Assembly (NCBI GenBank): GCA_905478295.1
Contig: CAJQHZ010000016.1
Span: 122,001-186,000 of the forward strand
DNA from: an uncultured Flavobacteriales bacterium
GTDB taxonomy: Bacteria > Bacteroidota > Bacteroidia > Flavobacteriales > Schleiferiaceae
Direction of reading: 5' to 3'
Length of the DNA stretch: 64,000 nucleotides
Part shown: positions 1 to 9,522 of the stretch, one piece after another
Numbering within the stretch: position 1 is the first letter of the stretch
Layout: each line of letters begins with the position of its first letter
Notes under the pieces: generated by a model
Told to the model about the DNA's origin: nothing
The model's input: the letters and a program-made list of their open reading frames with translations, nothing else
Databases searched by the model: none
Translations under genes and position numbers: made by a program

Positions 1-1512
1 AAGCTGCTCATATCCAACTTCAAGATTTTTTAAGTCCAATTTTTCACTCTCTTCGATGAGTGGAAAGACGACATAAACTTGTCTTCCAGCAGCTATTTCA
101 CGTTGCATGAAGCCGTTGAGCTTTAGACGATTTTTATCAAAAAGATGTAAGGTTTTTACAGGCTTTCGTCCTGGTGGCAATTCATCAATAACACTGATGT
201 CGAGGTCTCCATAAACCGACATGGCAAGGGTTCTCGGTATGGGTGTGGCCGTCATCACTAAAACGTGGGGCGGGTGTTCGTTCTTTTTCCAAAGCTTCGC
301 TCGTTGGGCAACACCGAAGCGGTGTTGTTCGTCAATGACTGCTAGTCCTAGATTGGCAAATTTCACTGTGGGCTCGATCAGCGCATGTGTTCCAATCAGG
401 ATTTGCAAACTACCTTCCTTTAGTCCAGTATGTATTTCTGCACGACGAGCCGCCGGTGTAGAACCGGTCAATAATGCTACCGAAATACCCGCTGGATCGC
501 ACAGTTCCTTTAGTCCGTTATAGTGTTGAGTTGCTAAAATTTCAGTCGGAGCCATGAGCGCTGCTTGGTAACCATTGTCTATGGCTAGAAGCATTGCAAG
601 TAAGGCGACAATCGTTTTACCTGAGCCTACATCGCCTTGCACCAACCGATTCATTTGAGCACCCGTTCGAACATCCCCTCGAATTTCTTTGACGACACGT
701 TTTTGAGCTTGAGTCAATTCAAAGGGCAGGTGGTTGCTGTAGAAATTTAGAAAGAACTGACCAACTTCCTTAAAAGTATAGCCTTTTATGGCTGTTTTTT
801 GGCGCAGTTTGTTGCGCTGCTGCGTCAATTGAAGAAAGAAGAATTCTTCAAATTTAATTCGCTTTCTTGCCGCCTCAAGATGCTGCGCGGAAGGGGGGAA
901 GTGAATCCAATTCAGCGCTTGTATCTTACTGATCAGTTGATGTTTTGTTCGAAAAGCCTCGGAAAAAGTTTCTTCGAATTGGCCCAATTCTTTTTTGAGC
1001 ACCTCTTTCATCACCCGCGCAATGCCCTTTGAGTTTAGGCCGCGTTTGGTCAGTTTTTCTGTGGTGGAATACACAGGCTCAACGGCAGAGTCCTCGACCT
1101 GAGAAGGGGCATAGATTTCCGGGTGCGGCAGGCTTTTTTTACCGTTGAAGTCGTTCATCTTTCCGTAAACCACCATGGGCGTATTCGGCTTTAGACTCTT
1201 CTTAACCCACTTTGCACCTTTAAACCACACCAATTCGATGAAGCCTTCGCCGTCGGTGAATGTTGCGACTAGTCGCCGTTGACGAGGTGCGCCCAGTTCA
1301 TCAATCTTTACGATTTGACCCTTGATCTGAACTTCACCGCTGTGGGCGTGTAACGAGCCTATGGTATGGAATTGGCTCTTATCCACGTAACGAAAGGGAT
1401 AATGCTCTATGAATTGCGCTATGGTCCGTATTCCGAACTCTTCAGCGAGAAGGGCCGCGCGGTCCGGACCAATTCCGGGTGCATAGACTATAGGGCTTTG
1501 GGTAGTGCTCAT
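1..1512 (-). CDS. recG: ATP-dependent DNA helicase RecG (C-terminus cut by window edge)
   Basis: Branched-DNA helicase that remodels stalled replication forks and Holliday junctions. 504 codons are visible, from ATG at 1512 down to the window edge; the family is about 700 residues, so roughly the last 200 (end of helicase domain 2 and the C-terminal part) lie outside. The N-terminal wedge/OB region covers about residues 50-170. Helicase motifs are readable: Walker A QGDVGSGKT at 292-300, the Walker B-type DEQHRFG at 394-400, and motif III MTATPIPRT at 420-428. The start is supported by the N-terminus MSTTQSPIVYAPGIGP running directly into the conserved 'GIGP..A..L' segment. It diverges from the sugar transferase gene, with only 34 bases between the two ATGs. 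A -7-like TACTTTTA ends 5 bases before the ATG (weak). Confidence 0.95.
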   Translation of the reverse strand, partial: MSTTQSPIVYAPGIGPDRAALLAEEFGIRTIAQFIEHYPFRYVDKSQFHTIGSLHAHSGEVQIKGQIVKIDELGAPRQRRLVATFTDGEGFIELVWFKGAKWVKKSLKPNTPMVVYGKMNDFNGKKSLPHPEIYAPSQVEDSAVEPVYSTTEKLTKRGLNSKGIARVMKEVLKKELGQFEETFSEAFRTKHQLISKIQALNWIHFPPSAQHLEAARKRIKFEEFFFLQLTQQRNKLRQKTAIKGYTFKEVGQFFLNFYSNHLPFELTQAQKRVVKEIRGDVRTGAQMNRLVQGDVGSGKTIVALLAMLLAIDNGYQAALMAPTEILATQHYNGLKELCDPAGISVALLTGSTPAARRAEIHTGLKEGSLQILIGTHALIEPTVKFANLGLAVIDEQHRFGVAQRAKLWKKNEHPPHVLVMTATPIPRTLAMSVYGDLDISVIDELPPGRKPVKTLHLFDKNRLKLNGFMQREIAAGRQVYVVFPLIEESEKLDLKNLEVGYEQL

Positions 1513-1546
1513 CGTTGTAAAAGTAAGTATCTTTTGCCCCACGAAA

Positions 1547-2854
1547 ATGCAAAACCAAGGCACAAATATCTTTAGACTCGTTACGTTGCTTGCGGACAGC
1601 GCCTTATTGTTAGTGCTGTTTGTGGTGATCGGCTATTGGCGTTTCGATGACCTGCGTATCGCGAATCCGGAGTATTACAACTACTATTTGCAACTGTTGG
1701 TTTTGACAGTAGTCAGTTGGTTTGCGGCGGGTCGTTGGTCGGGTATCTTTAGTTATACCAGCGGTTTAGAGCAACGGAATGTAACGGCAAATGTGTTGCG
1801 TGCTGCCTTGGCCCAATTCGCCATTTTGGCCATTATTGTCGTCGGTTTAAAAGGCTATTACTACAGTCGCCTCTTCTTGGCCACGTATTTCATGTTACTC
1901 TACGGTCTAGCATGGCTCTACCGTTTACTCTTAGTTCACTATTTAAGGAGACAAATGGCTCGAGGCAAATGGCAACGGACGTATGTCTTAGCCGGAACAC
2001 ATGCTACAGCAGAAGCGCTAGCAAAACTTACGGAGTTGCGCCCAGAGTTGGGTTGGTCCTACAAAGGCACTTTTGACGGTAAGACTAAAGCGGTTGATGA
2101 AGTCATTTGCGCACATGCGCCGGGTACTTCTGCTTACCAAGCCGCAGCAAATTTTGCCTTAAATGAGGGCATGCGCTTTCGATTCCTGCCAGATATGGGG
2201 CCAAAATATGCTGGCCAGATGTTTTTAGAAAACCTTGAAGGAATTCCGCTTTTTTCGCAGCGTCGCGAGCCGCTGTCAAACTGGACCAATGCCTTTATAA
2301 AACGCATATTTGACGTACTGGTTTCGCTGGTCTTGCTAATTGCAGTTGGGCTATGGTTGTTTCCGGTGTTAGCGATTCTACTTTCTTTAACCGGTGCAGG
2401 TTGGCCGCTTTTTAGCCAACGCAGAGAAGGACTCTCAGGAAAGACTTTTACCGTATTGAAGTTTAAAAGTATGAATGGCGAAGGCGAGAGTAATTTCTTG
2501 CAGCGCTGGATGCGAAAAACAGGTTTAGATGAATTGCCTCAATTATTCAATGTGCTCTTAGGTCAAATGTCAATGGTCGGCCCACGGCCGCATACGGCAG
2601 GCGATGGAGCAATCTATGCTGCATCTGTAGCATCGTATAAGATTCGCTATTGGGCCAAGCCGGGGCTTACCGGATTAGCGCAAGCCCGTGGCTTGCGCGG
2701 TGGCGGTACAGCAGCACGTCCAGAAATGCTCGAAGAGCGCATCAGAGCCGATGTCTACTACATTGAACATTGGTCACTGGTCTTGGATCTACGCATAGTC
2801 ATAGAAACGGCCGTGCGCACTTTATTCGCACCGGCAACTTTACATTCAAAATAA
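1547..2854 (+). CDS. Polyprenyl-phosphate sugar-1-phosphate transferase (exopolysaccharide/undecaprenyl type)
   Basis: Inner-membrane enzyme of the bacterial sugar transferase family (WbaP/WcaJ-like), which starts a polysaccharide repeat unit by moving a sugar-1-phosphate onto undecaprenyl phosphate. The 435-residue protein has several N-terminal membrane segments (about residues 10-140), a central soluble part, and the catalytic domain from about residue 250. That domain opens with a membrane hairpin after FIKRIFD, then carries LKFKSM, LDELPQ (about 328) and VGPRPH (about 344), the family signature residues. I start at ATG 1547 rather than at the in-frame ATG 1505: the upstream extension overlaps the recG start and encodes an unlikely N-terminus. 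pepT begins 3 bases after the stop. The sugar specificity cannot be read from sequence. Confidence 0.88.
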   Translation: MQNQGTNIFRLVTLLADSALLLVLFVVIGYWRFDDLRIANPEYYNYYLQLLVLTVVSWFAAGRWSGIFSYTSGLEQRNVTANVLRAALAQFAILAIIVVGLKGYYYSRLFLATYFMLLYGLAWLYRLLLVHYLRRQMARGKWQRTYVLAGTHATAEALAKLTELRPELGWSYKGTFDGKTKAVDEVICAHAPGTSAYQAAANFALNEGMRFRFLPDMGPKYAGQMFLENLEGIPLFSQRREPLSNWTNAFIKRIFDVLVSLVLLIAVGLWLFPVLAILLSLTGAGWPLFSQRREGLSGKTFTVLKFKSMNGEGESNFLQRWMRKTGLDELPQLFNVLLGQMSMVGPRPHTAGDGAIYAASVASYKIRYWAKPGLTGLAQARGLRGGGTAARPEMLEERIRADVYYIEHWSLVLDLRIVIETAVRTLFAPATLHSK

Positions 2855-2857
2855 AAG

Positions 2858-4096
2858 ATGAAATACCCCAATCTTCTTAATCGATTTCAAACCTACGTTC
2901 AAATAGATACGCAGAGCGATCCTCACAGTTCCACCGTGCCGTCCACGGAAAAGCAGAAAGATTTAGCTCGGGTGCTCGCAGAAGAGCTAAAGGAAATGGG
3001 TGTTGTAGATGTAGACATGGACGATTTAGGATACGTTTACGCTACGGTACCTGCGTCGCCGGGTCACGAAAATGCTCCTGCAGTTTGTTTTTGTGCACAT
3101 ATGGACACTTCGCCAGAATATTCTGGGGCTGGAGTGGTTCCCACGTTGCATCACGATTACGACGGAGGTGAATTGAAACTCCCTATGGACAGTATCGTTA
3201 TTTCCCCCAACGATTTCGGTGCCTTAAAGGAAATGAAAGGGCACACTATTGTGACATCAAACGGAGCGACATTGCTTGGTGCAGATAATAAAGCGGGCGT
3301 GGCAGAAATCATGACTGCTGTGGAGGCGCTGATGCAATCAGAGGTACACCACGCGACGATGAAGGTACTGTTCACCCCAGATGAAGAAATTGGTCGTGGT
3401 GCCGATCATGTAGATTTGGAAAAATTAGGTGCCCAATTCGGGTATACCATGGACGGTGCCACAAAAGGCTCGATTGAAGACGAAACATTCTCGGCAGACG
3501 GTGCCACTATTATATTTCGAGGTGCCAATACCCACCCTGGTTTTGCATTTAAGAAAATGGGGAATGCTGTAAAAGCGGCAGGTGTGTTTTTAAGTCTTTT
3601 GCCACGTCAAGAATGGTCTCCAGAATCGACCAAAGGTGAAAAAGGATTTGTTCATCCCTATGAGATAACCGGTGGTGTTGAAGAAGTTCGTATTACCATG
3701 ATTCTTCGCAGTTTCGATGCAGCAGAACTTGAAGATTATGCAGCGCTTCTAAATGCATTGGCGAAGCAAGCTTCGAAAGCAGTGAAACGCACCTCCTACG
3801 AGATTCAAATTTCTGAGCAATACAGAAACATGAAAGAAGTGTTGGACCAGCACCCTGAGGTGGTGGGTTATGCAGAGCGTGCCATTGATGCCTGCGGATT
3901 GCCGGTACGGAAATCTAAAATTCGAGGGGGTACAGACGGTTCGAAACTTAGTTTTATGGGTTTGCCTTGTCCCAACGTCTTTGCGGGAGAGCATGCGTTC
4001 CACAGCCCGTATGAATTCGTAAGCTTGCAGGATATGGAAAGTGCCACCGATGTGATTGTTAAAATTTTAGAGCTTGTGGCTCTAGATAACGTATAA
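2858..4096 (+). CDS. pepT: Peptidase T (tripeptide aminopeptidase)
   Basis: Cytoplasmic di-zinc tripeptidase of family M20, which releases the N-terminal residue from tripeptides. At 412 residues it has the normal family length. Metal and catalytic residues are in place: H81 and D83 in AHMDTSPE, D143 in GADNKAG, E176/E177 in PDEEIGRG and H382 in EHAFHSPYEF. The RGGTDGSKLS segment near residue 350 also matches PepT. The gene follows the sugar transferase by 3 bases, so it is probably co-transcribed, and ends at a hairpin terminator shared with the convergent nuclease gene. No obvious functional link to the upstream gene. Confidence 0.96.
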   Translation: MKYPNLLNRFQTYVQIDTQSDPHSSTVPSTEKQKDLARVLAEELKEMGVVDVDMDDLGYVYATVPASPGHENAPAVCFCAHMDTSPEYSGAGVVPTLHHDYDGGELKLPMDSIVISPNDFGALKEMKGHTIVTSNGATLLGADNKAGVAEIMTAVEALMQSEVHHATMKVLFTPDEEIGRGADHVDLEKLGAQFGYTMDGATKGSIEDETFSADGATIIFRGANTHPGFAFKKMGNAVKAAGVFLSLLPRQEWSPESTKGEKGFVHPYEITGGVEEVRITMILRSFDAAELEDYAALLNALAKQASKAVKRTSYEIQISEQYRNMKEVLDQHPEVVGYAERAIDACGLPVRKSKIRGGTDGSKLSFMGLPCPNVFAGEHAFHSPYEFVSLQDMESATDVIVKILELVALDNV

Positions 4097-4123
4097 AAAA
4101 ACCGCCGAAGGGTGGGTTTTTTT
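4095..4123. terminator. Bidirectional hairpin terminator between pepT and the S1/P1 nuclease gene
   Basis: An A7 tract, a short stem CCGCC/GGTGG with a GAAG loop, and a T7 tract. The A and T runs flank both sides, so it can end transcripts from both convergent genes. Confidence 0.75.
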
Positions 4124-4125
4124 AG

Positions 4126-4896
4126 TTAGCCTTTCTTGGCGTATGCTTTGTTCAATGCATCCGCAAGCCTCACACCGCCTTGTGCCAGTCGTAAATGTAG
4201 CAAGTCGCTGTGGTCATAAATATAGCGGTACCCTAATTTCTCAGGATCATCGAACGCATAGCACTGCTCCCTGAGGATGACACTTTCTTTCACCCAATCT
4301 TTGACGGTTGAATTCTTCCACGATTCGATATCAGAGGCTACCCGTGTAGACATCACCCAAACACTGTATTCAGTGTAAGACATGCTCCAATAATCAATCA
4401 TTCCACTGTCCCATACACGATGCAGGTTCGAGCTTTCCCAAAAGAACTTTACTTTGATCTGGTTACCGCCCATGTCTGTGCCGTTTCCGCAATGGAGCGG
4501 TTGGTGTACATCACCTATCAAATGCGCCAAAGTTTTCAACGCAAATGCTTCATCAACGCTGAATTTTCCAGTTTCAATCTCGCGTAAGAATTTCTCGATT
4601 CCTTCCCAAACATCACCTTCCTCAGGATGTATATGTCCTTCTAGAGCATCTACATTTGCGACGGTACAGTAGTGGTATGGCTTTAGGCTGTCGTAGGCGT
4701 GGTCACTCTTAATGAAGTCCATCCAATTTGCCACCTGAGCGAGATCTTCGCCGCCCAATGTTTCCAAAATATGAGCACGTACTTCAGGATTCAAATGATC
4801 CATTGCGATGTGCCCAATAATTCTATGTCCGGTTAATCCCCATGAAAACGCGGTCAATGAGCTTAATACAAGCGTTAGAGAAAGTAGTTTTTTCAT
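4126..4896 (-). CDS. Secreted S1/P1-type zinc nuclease
   Basis: Extracytoplasmic single-strand nuclease/phosphatase of the S1/P1 family, using a trinuclear zinc site. The 256-residue protein has a signal peptide (MKKLLSLTLVLSSLTAFS) whose cleavage would leave W19 as the new N-terminus; in this family that tryptophan is a zinc ligand. Other ligand-type motifs are GHRIIG (H24), HLIGDVHQPLHCG and NLHRVWDSGMI. The ATG overlaps the stop of the T9SS plug gene by one base (TAATG), so the two are translationally coupled. It likely scavenges nucleic acid outside the inner membrane; the location is inferred from the signal peptide. Confidence 0.92.
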   Translation of the reverse strand: MKKLLSLTLVLSSLTAFSWGLTGHRIIGHIAMDHLNPEVRAHILETLGGEDLAQVANWMDFIKSDHAYDSLKPYHYCTVANVDALEGHIHPEEGDVWEGIEKFLREIETGKFSVDEAFALKTLAHLIGDVHQPLHCGNGTDMGGNQIKVKFFWESSNLHRVWDSGMIDYWSMSYTEYSVWVMSTRVASDIESWKNSTVKDWVKESVILREQCYAFDDPEKLGYRYIYDHSDLLHLRLAQGGVRLADALNKAYAKKG

Positions 4897-6149
4897 TACA
4901 AAGCAGAAGAAGGTTTAAAGTAGCCTATGATACGATCGTATCGTAATCCCATGCCACGGTTGTACATTATTAAAGTGTAATCGTTTTTAGTTTGCCAGTG
5001 GGTGCCTTCAGTGAGGACGGTGCTAACACCTCCATCCTCTCGGGGGTGTGCAAATACGTAATTATAATATCCTTGTTTTAACAGCACTCTAACCGTGTAG
5101 GCTTGTTTGTTATAGTTGTAAGAAAGTTCAAATTCCGGGTCCAATTTCCAATTGCTTAATTGTCCATAAACATAAACAGGAACTTCCAATTCTGGACTTT
5201 CCATAAAGAAATCTACCCAGCAATAATCACCGGCTAAATCTGGATTTCCCACATCCGCTCGCTGAATCAAACGACGTCCGTTGATGTCATTCTGAAAGCT
5301 GTAGACTGCAATGCTCCGATTCTTCTTTTCTTCCAAATACACCGACCAGCAGGTATCGAGTTGCGAAACTTTCACGCCCATGCCCACCTGATTGAGTCGC
5401 TTGGTGTCAAACGAATGGAATTCGACACCTCCTTCAAATGCATATTCGCCTAAGAAATTGTATTCCAATATGCCGTCATTAATAAAGGTTGGTTTTAAGC
5501 GAGTCAACGCGTTGTCCCAACGTCTGTTCTGTAAGATGCTCAAATCTAGGTCTTGGAAATAATCTTGAATGGGGTAACCCGCTAAGGCAACTTTAGCATT
5601 CACCATTTGCTCGCTAGAAAAATTGGTCAGGTCGGTTGCGCGCAAAACTTGAACGGAAGGCAAAACCAAATCTTCGTACACAATGAACCGGCGACGTATA
5701 ATGAGGTCCGTTGGATCGTCATTTTGATAGACCTCCAGGATATAATTGCCACTAATACGCGGACGAGCATTTACATTTGGGACGCGAAGCGTGTAATGAG
5801 TGTAAGGAACGAAAGTACCAACGCTAATAGCGAAGTCGTTGAGGTAGTTGCCATCGAAACCGTCGAGGTATTGGTTGATCAACAAGTCTGATTTTTCCCA
5901 ATCCTTCGTGCAATGGAAAATCTTGTAGGCATAATTGTTCCATTCATATGCCATGTCGTCAAAACTGAATTCAAGACCATTTTTTACGCCCAATTCATAG
6001 GCAGGAAAGTCTAAAGGTGTTCCAACAGGAGCGATTTGGATCGTTTTGAGGTATTCATAAGCTACTGTATCGCGCAAAACCTGACCCTTCAGGAGGCTTG
6101 AAATCAGTAGGATGACAAATGTCACGGACTTATTAACAGACATATTCAT
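4896..6149 (-). CDS. DUF5103 / type IX secretion system plug protein
   Basis: Homologue of the T9SS plug proteins (DUF5103), which close the periplasmic side of the SprA translocon pore when no cargo is leaving (established for the family; assigned here by motif). 417 residues with a signal peptide (about 1-22). Conserved blocks are FSFDD (61-65), HCTKDW (79-84), YTHYTLRVPN (116-125) and SGNYILEVY (133-141), followed by the long beta-rich C-terminal part. The start M1 could also be M3, two codons later. It heads a two-gene operon with the S1/P1 nuclease. A weak -7 box (TACCTTAG, 6162-6169) lies 12 bases upstream. The window also encodes two T9SS cargoes. Confidence 0.88.
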   Translation of the reverse strand: MNMSVNKSVTFVILLISSLLKGQVLRDTVAYEYLKTIQIAPVGTPLDFPAYELGVKNGLEFSFDDMAYEWNNYAYKIFHCTKDWEKSDLLINQYLDGFDGNYLNDFAISVGTFVPYTHYTLRVPNVNARPRISGNYILEVYQNDDPTDLIIRRRFIVYEDLVLPSVQVLRATDLTNFSSEQMVNAKVALAGYPIQDYFQDLDLSILQNRRWDNALTRLKPTFINDGILEYNFLGEYAFEGGVEFHSFDTKRLNQVGMGVKVSQLDTCWSVYLEEKKNRSIAVYSFQNDINGRRLIQRADVGNPDLAGDYCWVDFFMESPELEVPVYVYGQLSNWKLDPEFELSYNYNKQAYTVRVLLKQGYYNYVFAHPREDGGVSTVLTEGTHWQTKNDYTLIMYNRGMGLRYDRIIGYFKPSSAL

Positions 6150-6185
6150 AAATATTGGTGTCTAAGGTACAATTAGTCTCGAATT

Positions 6186-6219
6186 CTTGAGGCTAAATGA
6201 AACACGTATCCTAATTTTG
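6186..6219 (+). promoter_or_regulatory. Promoter of the nqr operon
   Basis: A perfect Bacteroidota -7 box TAATTTTG (6212-6219) lies 25 bases before the nqrA ATG. The best -33 candidate is CTTG at 6186-6189, with a 22-base spacer, slightly longer than others in this window. Confidence 0.6.
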
Positions 6220-6244
6220 CAACCCAAAATCATCTTATAGTACG

Positions 6245-7594
6245 ATGTCTCAAACCTTTAAGATTCGCAAGGGTCATGATATTAAGTTAGTCGGAAGCGC
6301 TCCCATAACAGATTTGGGCCGCATTACGGCATCTACTTACGCTGTGACACCCCTAGATTTTCCTGGAATTACTCCGAAGTTGGCTGTAAAAGCAGGAACG
6401 CAAGTAAAAGCAGGCGATACTTTATTTTTTGATAAAGATCGACCTGAAGTGAAAATTTGTTCTCCCGTCTCTGGTGAAGTGGCTGAGGTAAAGCGCGGTG
6501 CAAAGCGTAAAATCCTGGCCGTTTTGATTTTAGCCGATTCGGACATCACCTATGCCGATCATGGTGCTTTCAGTTTTTCTGGAGGAACTCGTGAAGATGC
6601 TGAAGCACATTTTGGTACAACGGGTGTAGGCGCATTCATCACTTCACGTCCTTATGGTGTAGCTGCAAGCATGTCGGAAAAGCCGCGTGCAATTTTCGTT
6701 AACGGAATTCAAAGTGGCCCTCTTGCAGGAGACTTAGCCTACCAACTCACAGGCAAAGAAAAATCTATAGTAACAGCGGTAAAAGCACTGAAGCTAATGA
6801 CCGAGGGTACGGTGTACGTTAGTCATGATGCGGATCAGGCCCCTATTGAGGCGCTGCAATCGCTAGAGGCCACCCACATTACGTTTTCAGGAAAGCATCC
6901 GAAAGGACTTGTAGGAACGCAGATTGCTCAAACAGCACCTTTGAATAAGGGTGAAATTGTTTGGACCGTCAATGCCATAGACCTTCCTACTATCGGTGCA
7001 GCTTTTGAAACGGGTGAGTACCGTCCAGAATACCGGATTACGGTCGCTGGATCGAAAGTAATAAATGCCGGTTATGCTAATGCGCTGCAGGGCGTTTCGC
7101 TCGCACAGTTTTTATCTGCGAATGTGAACACAGACAACACGCGTGTAATTTCGGGTGACGTGCTCACTGGATCAAAAATTGAAAATGACGGTTTCCTTAG
7201 TTTCGGTCAATCGCAGTTAACTGCAATACCAGAAGGTAATACAACTGAATTCTTTGGTTGGGTTTTGCCTGGGTTTGGTAAATTCTCAACGAACCGTGCA
7301 TTCTGGAGCTGGTTGTTCCCGAACCGCGAATACGATCTCGATACCAACATGCACGGCGAAGAGCGCGCGTTTGTGGTTACCGGGGAATATGAGAAATTCA
7401 TCCCAATGGACATTTTCCCGCAGCAATTGCTCCGTAGTATTTTGATCGGTGATATCGAAAAAATGGAACAATTAGGCATCTACGAGGTTGTCCCTGAAGA
7501 TTTCGCTTTGGCAGAAGTAGCCTGTACTTCGAAATTACCGCTGCAGGAAATCGTTCGTAACGGATTGAATGACCTTAGAAAAGAAATGATTTAA
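6245..7594 (+). CDS. nqrA: Na+-translocating NADH:quinone reductase subunit A
   Basis: Peripheral cytoplasmic subunit of the sodium-pumping NQR complex, implicated in quinone interaction. At 449 residues it has normal length. The N-terminus MSQTFKIRKGHDIKLVGSAP and the 'PLDFPGITPKLAVKAG' segment are typical of NqrA, with a biotinyl-lipoyl-like fold near residues 50-90 (KVCSPVSGEV-like; here KICSPVSGEV). First gene of the six-gene nqr operon, 10 bases before nqrB. Presence of NQR rather than only complex I fits a marine or salt-adapted organism. Confidence 0.97.
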   Translation: MSQTFKIRKGHDIKLVGSAPITDLGRITASTYAVTPLDFPGITPKLAVKAGTQVKAGDTLFFDKDRPEVKICSPVSGEVAEVKRGAKRKILAVLILADSDITYADHGAFSFSGGTREDAEAHFGTTGVGAFITSRPYGVAASMSEKPRAIFVNGIQSGPLAGDLAYQLTGKEKSIVTAVKALKLMTEGTVYVSHDADQAPIEALQSLEATHITFSGKHPKGLVGTQIAQTAPLNKGEIVWTVNAIDLPTIGAAFETGEYRPEYRITVAGSKVINAGYANALQGVSLAQFLSANVNTDNTRVISGDVLTGSKIENDGFLSFGQSQLTAIPEGNTTEFFGWVLPGFGKFSTNRAFWSWLFPNREYDLDTNMHGEERAFVVTGEYEKFIPMDIFPQQLLRSILIGDIEKMEQLGIYEVVPEDFALAEVACTSKLPLQEIVRNGLNDLRKEMI

Positions 7595-7604
7595 TAGCCA
7601 GATT

Positions 7605-8816
7605 ATGAAGTTTGTACAAAACATATTCGACCAGACTAGACCGCTTGTTGAAAAAGATGGCAAAAGAAACATCCTCTACCCGTTGCACAACGCAATTGAG
7701 ACGATGGCATTTGTTCCAGATCACACGGCGCACTCAGGTGCACACGTACGTGATGCCATAGATCTTAAGCGCACCATGGTTACCGTGATTTTCGCCATGG
7801 TTCCGGCATTGCTTTTTGGTATGTGGAACATAGGCCGCTTGCACTTCGGCGCTTTCGGTGAAGAAAGTACGTTGTTAGACAATGTGATTTTTGGCGCCAT
7901 CAAATTATTGCCCTTAATCATTGTTACCTACGCTGCTGGTTTAGGTGTAGAGATTTATTTCTCTTGGAAACGCAATCACCCGGTAAATGAAGGTTTCTTA
8001 GTTTCGGGTCTACTCATTCCATTGATTATGCCCGTGGACATCCCACTATGGATGGTTGCAGTCAGCACGATTTTCGCCGTGTTGATTGGCAAAGAAGTTT
8101 TTGGAGGTACAGGGATGAATCTATTGAATCCTGCTTTAACTGCTCGTGCGTTTGCATTCTTTGCGTATCCAACTTGGATGTCGGGAGATAAAGTATGGAT
8201 CAATACTACTTCAACTGAAGGCAGTCAATTGGTCGATGGTTATTCTGGCGCAACCGCATTAGGAGATCTCGCAACGACTGTAGGTCAAGGCATGGGAAAC
8301 CCTGCCACAGAAACAGTAATGGCACAGTTTGGTCCGGAAGGCACCTATTCGTTAGCGAATGCCTTTTTAGGGTTGATACCCGGATCTATAGGTGAAACTT
8401 CTGCAGCGTTGATTCTTCTAGGAGGATTATTCCTTGTTTTTAAAGGAGTGGGGTCGTGGCGCATTATGGTAAGCTTCTTTATCGGAGGTTTTGTAATGGC
8501 TGCAATATTTAGCGCTTTCGCAGTAAATGAATTCATGGGATTGAATCCTTTGCACCAGCTGATGTTGGGCGGCTTCATGTTTGGTATGGTCTTTATGGCT
8601 ACTGACCCTGTTAGTGCATCACAAACGGCAACGGGCAAATTGATTTACGGATTCCTTGCAGGTTTCTTTGGAATTATGATTCGTGTCTTCAACCCTGCTT
8701 ACCCTGAAGGTATCATGTTGGCCATTCTATTCATGAATGTTATGGCTCCTTTGATTGATCATTACGTAGTTGAAGCGAACGTAAAACGTCGCGCGAAACG
8801 TTTAGCAAACGCCTAA
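7605..8816 (+). CDS. nqrB: Na+-translocating NADH:quinone reductase subunit B
   Basis: Integral membrane subunit carrying a covalent FMN and riboflavin, and forming the main sodium channel of NQR. 403 residues with multiple membrane helices. The FMN attachment site is visible as DGYSGAT, with T217 the expected phosphoester threonine; the FMN is attached by ApbE, encoded just after the operon. The N-terminal extension (about 50 residues before the first helix) is normal. Spaced 10 bases on either side from nqrA and nqrC. Confidence 0.97.
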   Translation: MKFVQNIFDQTRPLVEKDGKRNILYPLHNAIETMAFVPDHTAHSGAHVRDAIDLKRTMVTVIFAMVPALLFGMWNIGRLHFGAFGEESTLLDNVIFGAIKLLPLIIVTYAAGLGVEIYFSWKRNHPVNEGFLVSGLLIPLIMPVDIPLWMVAVSTIFAVLIGKEVFGGTGMNLLNPALTARAFAFFAYPTWMSGDKVWINTTSTEGSQLVDGYSGATALGDLATTVGQGMGNPATETVMAQFGPEGTYSLANAFLGLIPGSIGETSAALILLGGLFLVFKGVGSWRIMVSFFIGGFVMAAIFSAFAVNEFMGLNPLHQLMLGGFMFGMVFMATDPVSASQTATGKLIYGFLAGFFGIMIRVFNPAYPEGIMLAILFMNVMAPLIDHYVVEANVKRRAKRLANA

Positions 8817-8826
8817 AACCTAAGAT

Positions 8827-9519
8827 ATGAACGTTAATAGCAATGCATATACCTACACCTTCGCTACCGTTATGGTAGTTGTGGTAGCCGTTTTATTAGC
8901 TGGTGCCTCTTTAGGGCTCAAATCCAAACAAGAGAACAACGTTAAACAGGAGAAAATGCAGAGCATTTTAGCCTCAGTTGGCGTGAAAGTGGAGCGGAGT
9001 GAGGCGCAAGCCAATTATGACGAGGTCATCAAAGAAGTTTTAACCATTAGAGGCGGGGAGGTCGTAAGTACGGATCGCGAAATTGGTTTCAATGTAGATA
9101 TGGCTGGTGCGATCAAAGCAGAAAATATGGATCGTGAAGTTCCTATGTATGTCGCAAATAAAGGCGGAGAAAACTACTACATCATTCCTTTGCGCGGCAA
9201 AGGACTCTGGGGTCCAGTTTGGGGCTTTGTGAGTTTGGAGTCGGATGGAAATACAGTTGTAGGCGCTAATTTTGGCCACAAGAGTGAAACCCCAGGATTG
9301 GGAGCAGAAATCACTACACCGATGTTTACTGACCAGTTTCCAGGTAAAAAAATCTCTGAAGCAGGTTTGTTCCAATCCATCTCTGTGGTGAAACAAGGAA
9401 CCTCTACTGGCGATTACATGGTGGATGGAATTTCTGGAGGTACGATCACATCTAATGGTGTGAACGACATGCTTGCAGATTGTCTTGCACCGTATGCAGA
9501 ATACTTCAAAAACATCTAA
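8827..9519 (+). CDS. nqrC: Na+-translocating NADH:quinone reductase subunit C
   Basis: Periplasm-facing subunit with one N-terminal membrane helix (about residues 8-30) and an FMN-binding domain. 230 residues. The attachment motif is DGISGGT with T206 the likely FMN site; the family consensus is SGAT, so an alanine is replaced by glycine here, a variant that should still be accepted. It takes electrons from the 2Fe-2S cluster held by NqrD/NqrE and passes them to NqrB. The nqrD ATG lies 3 bases after the stop. Confidence 0.96.
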   Translation: MNVNSNAYTYTFATVMVVVVAVLLAGASLGLKSKQENNVKQEKMQSILASVGVKVERSEAQANYDEVIKEVLTIRGGEVVSTDREIGFNVDMAGAIKAENMDREVPMYVANKGGENYYIIPLRGKGLWGPVWGFVSLESDGNTVVGANFGHKSETPGLGAEITTPMFTDQFPGKKISEAGLFQSISVVKQGTSTGDYMVDGISGGTITSNGVNDMLADCLAPYAEYFKNI

Positions 9520-9522
9520 GCC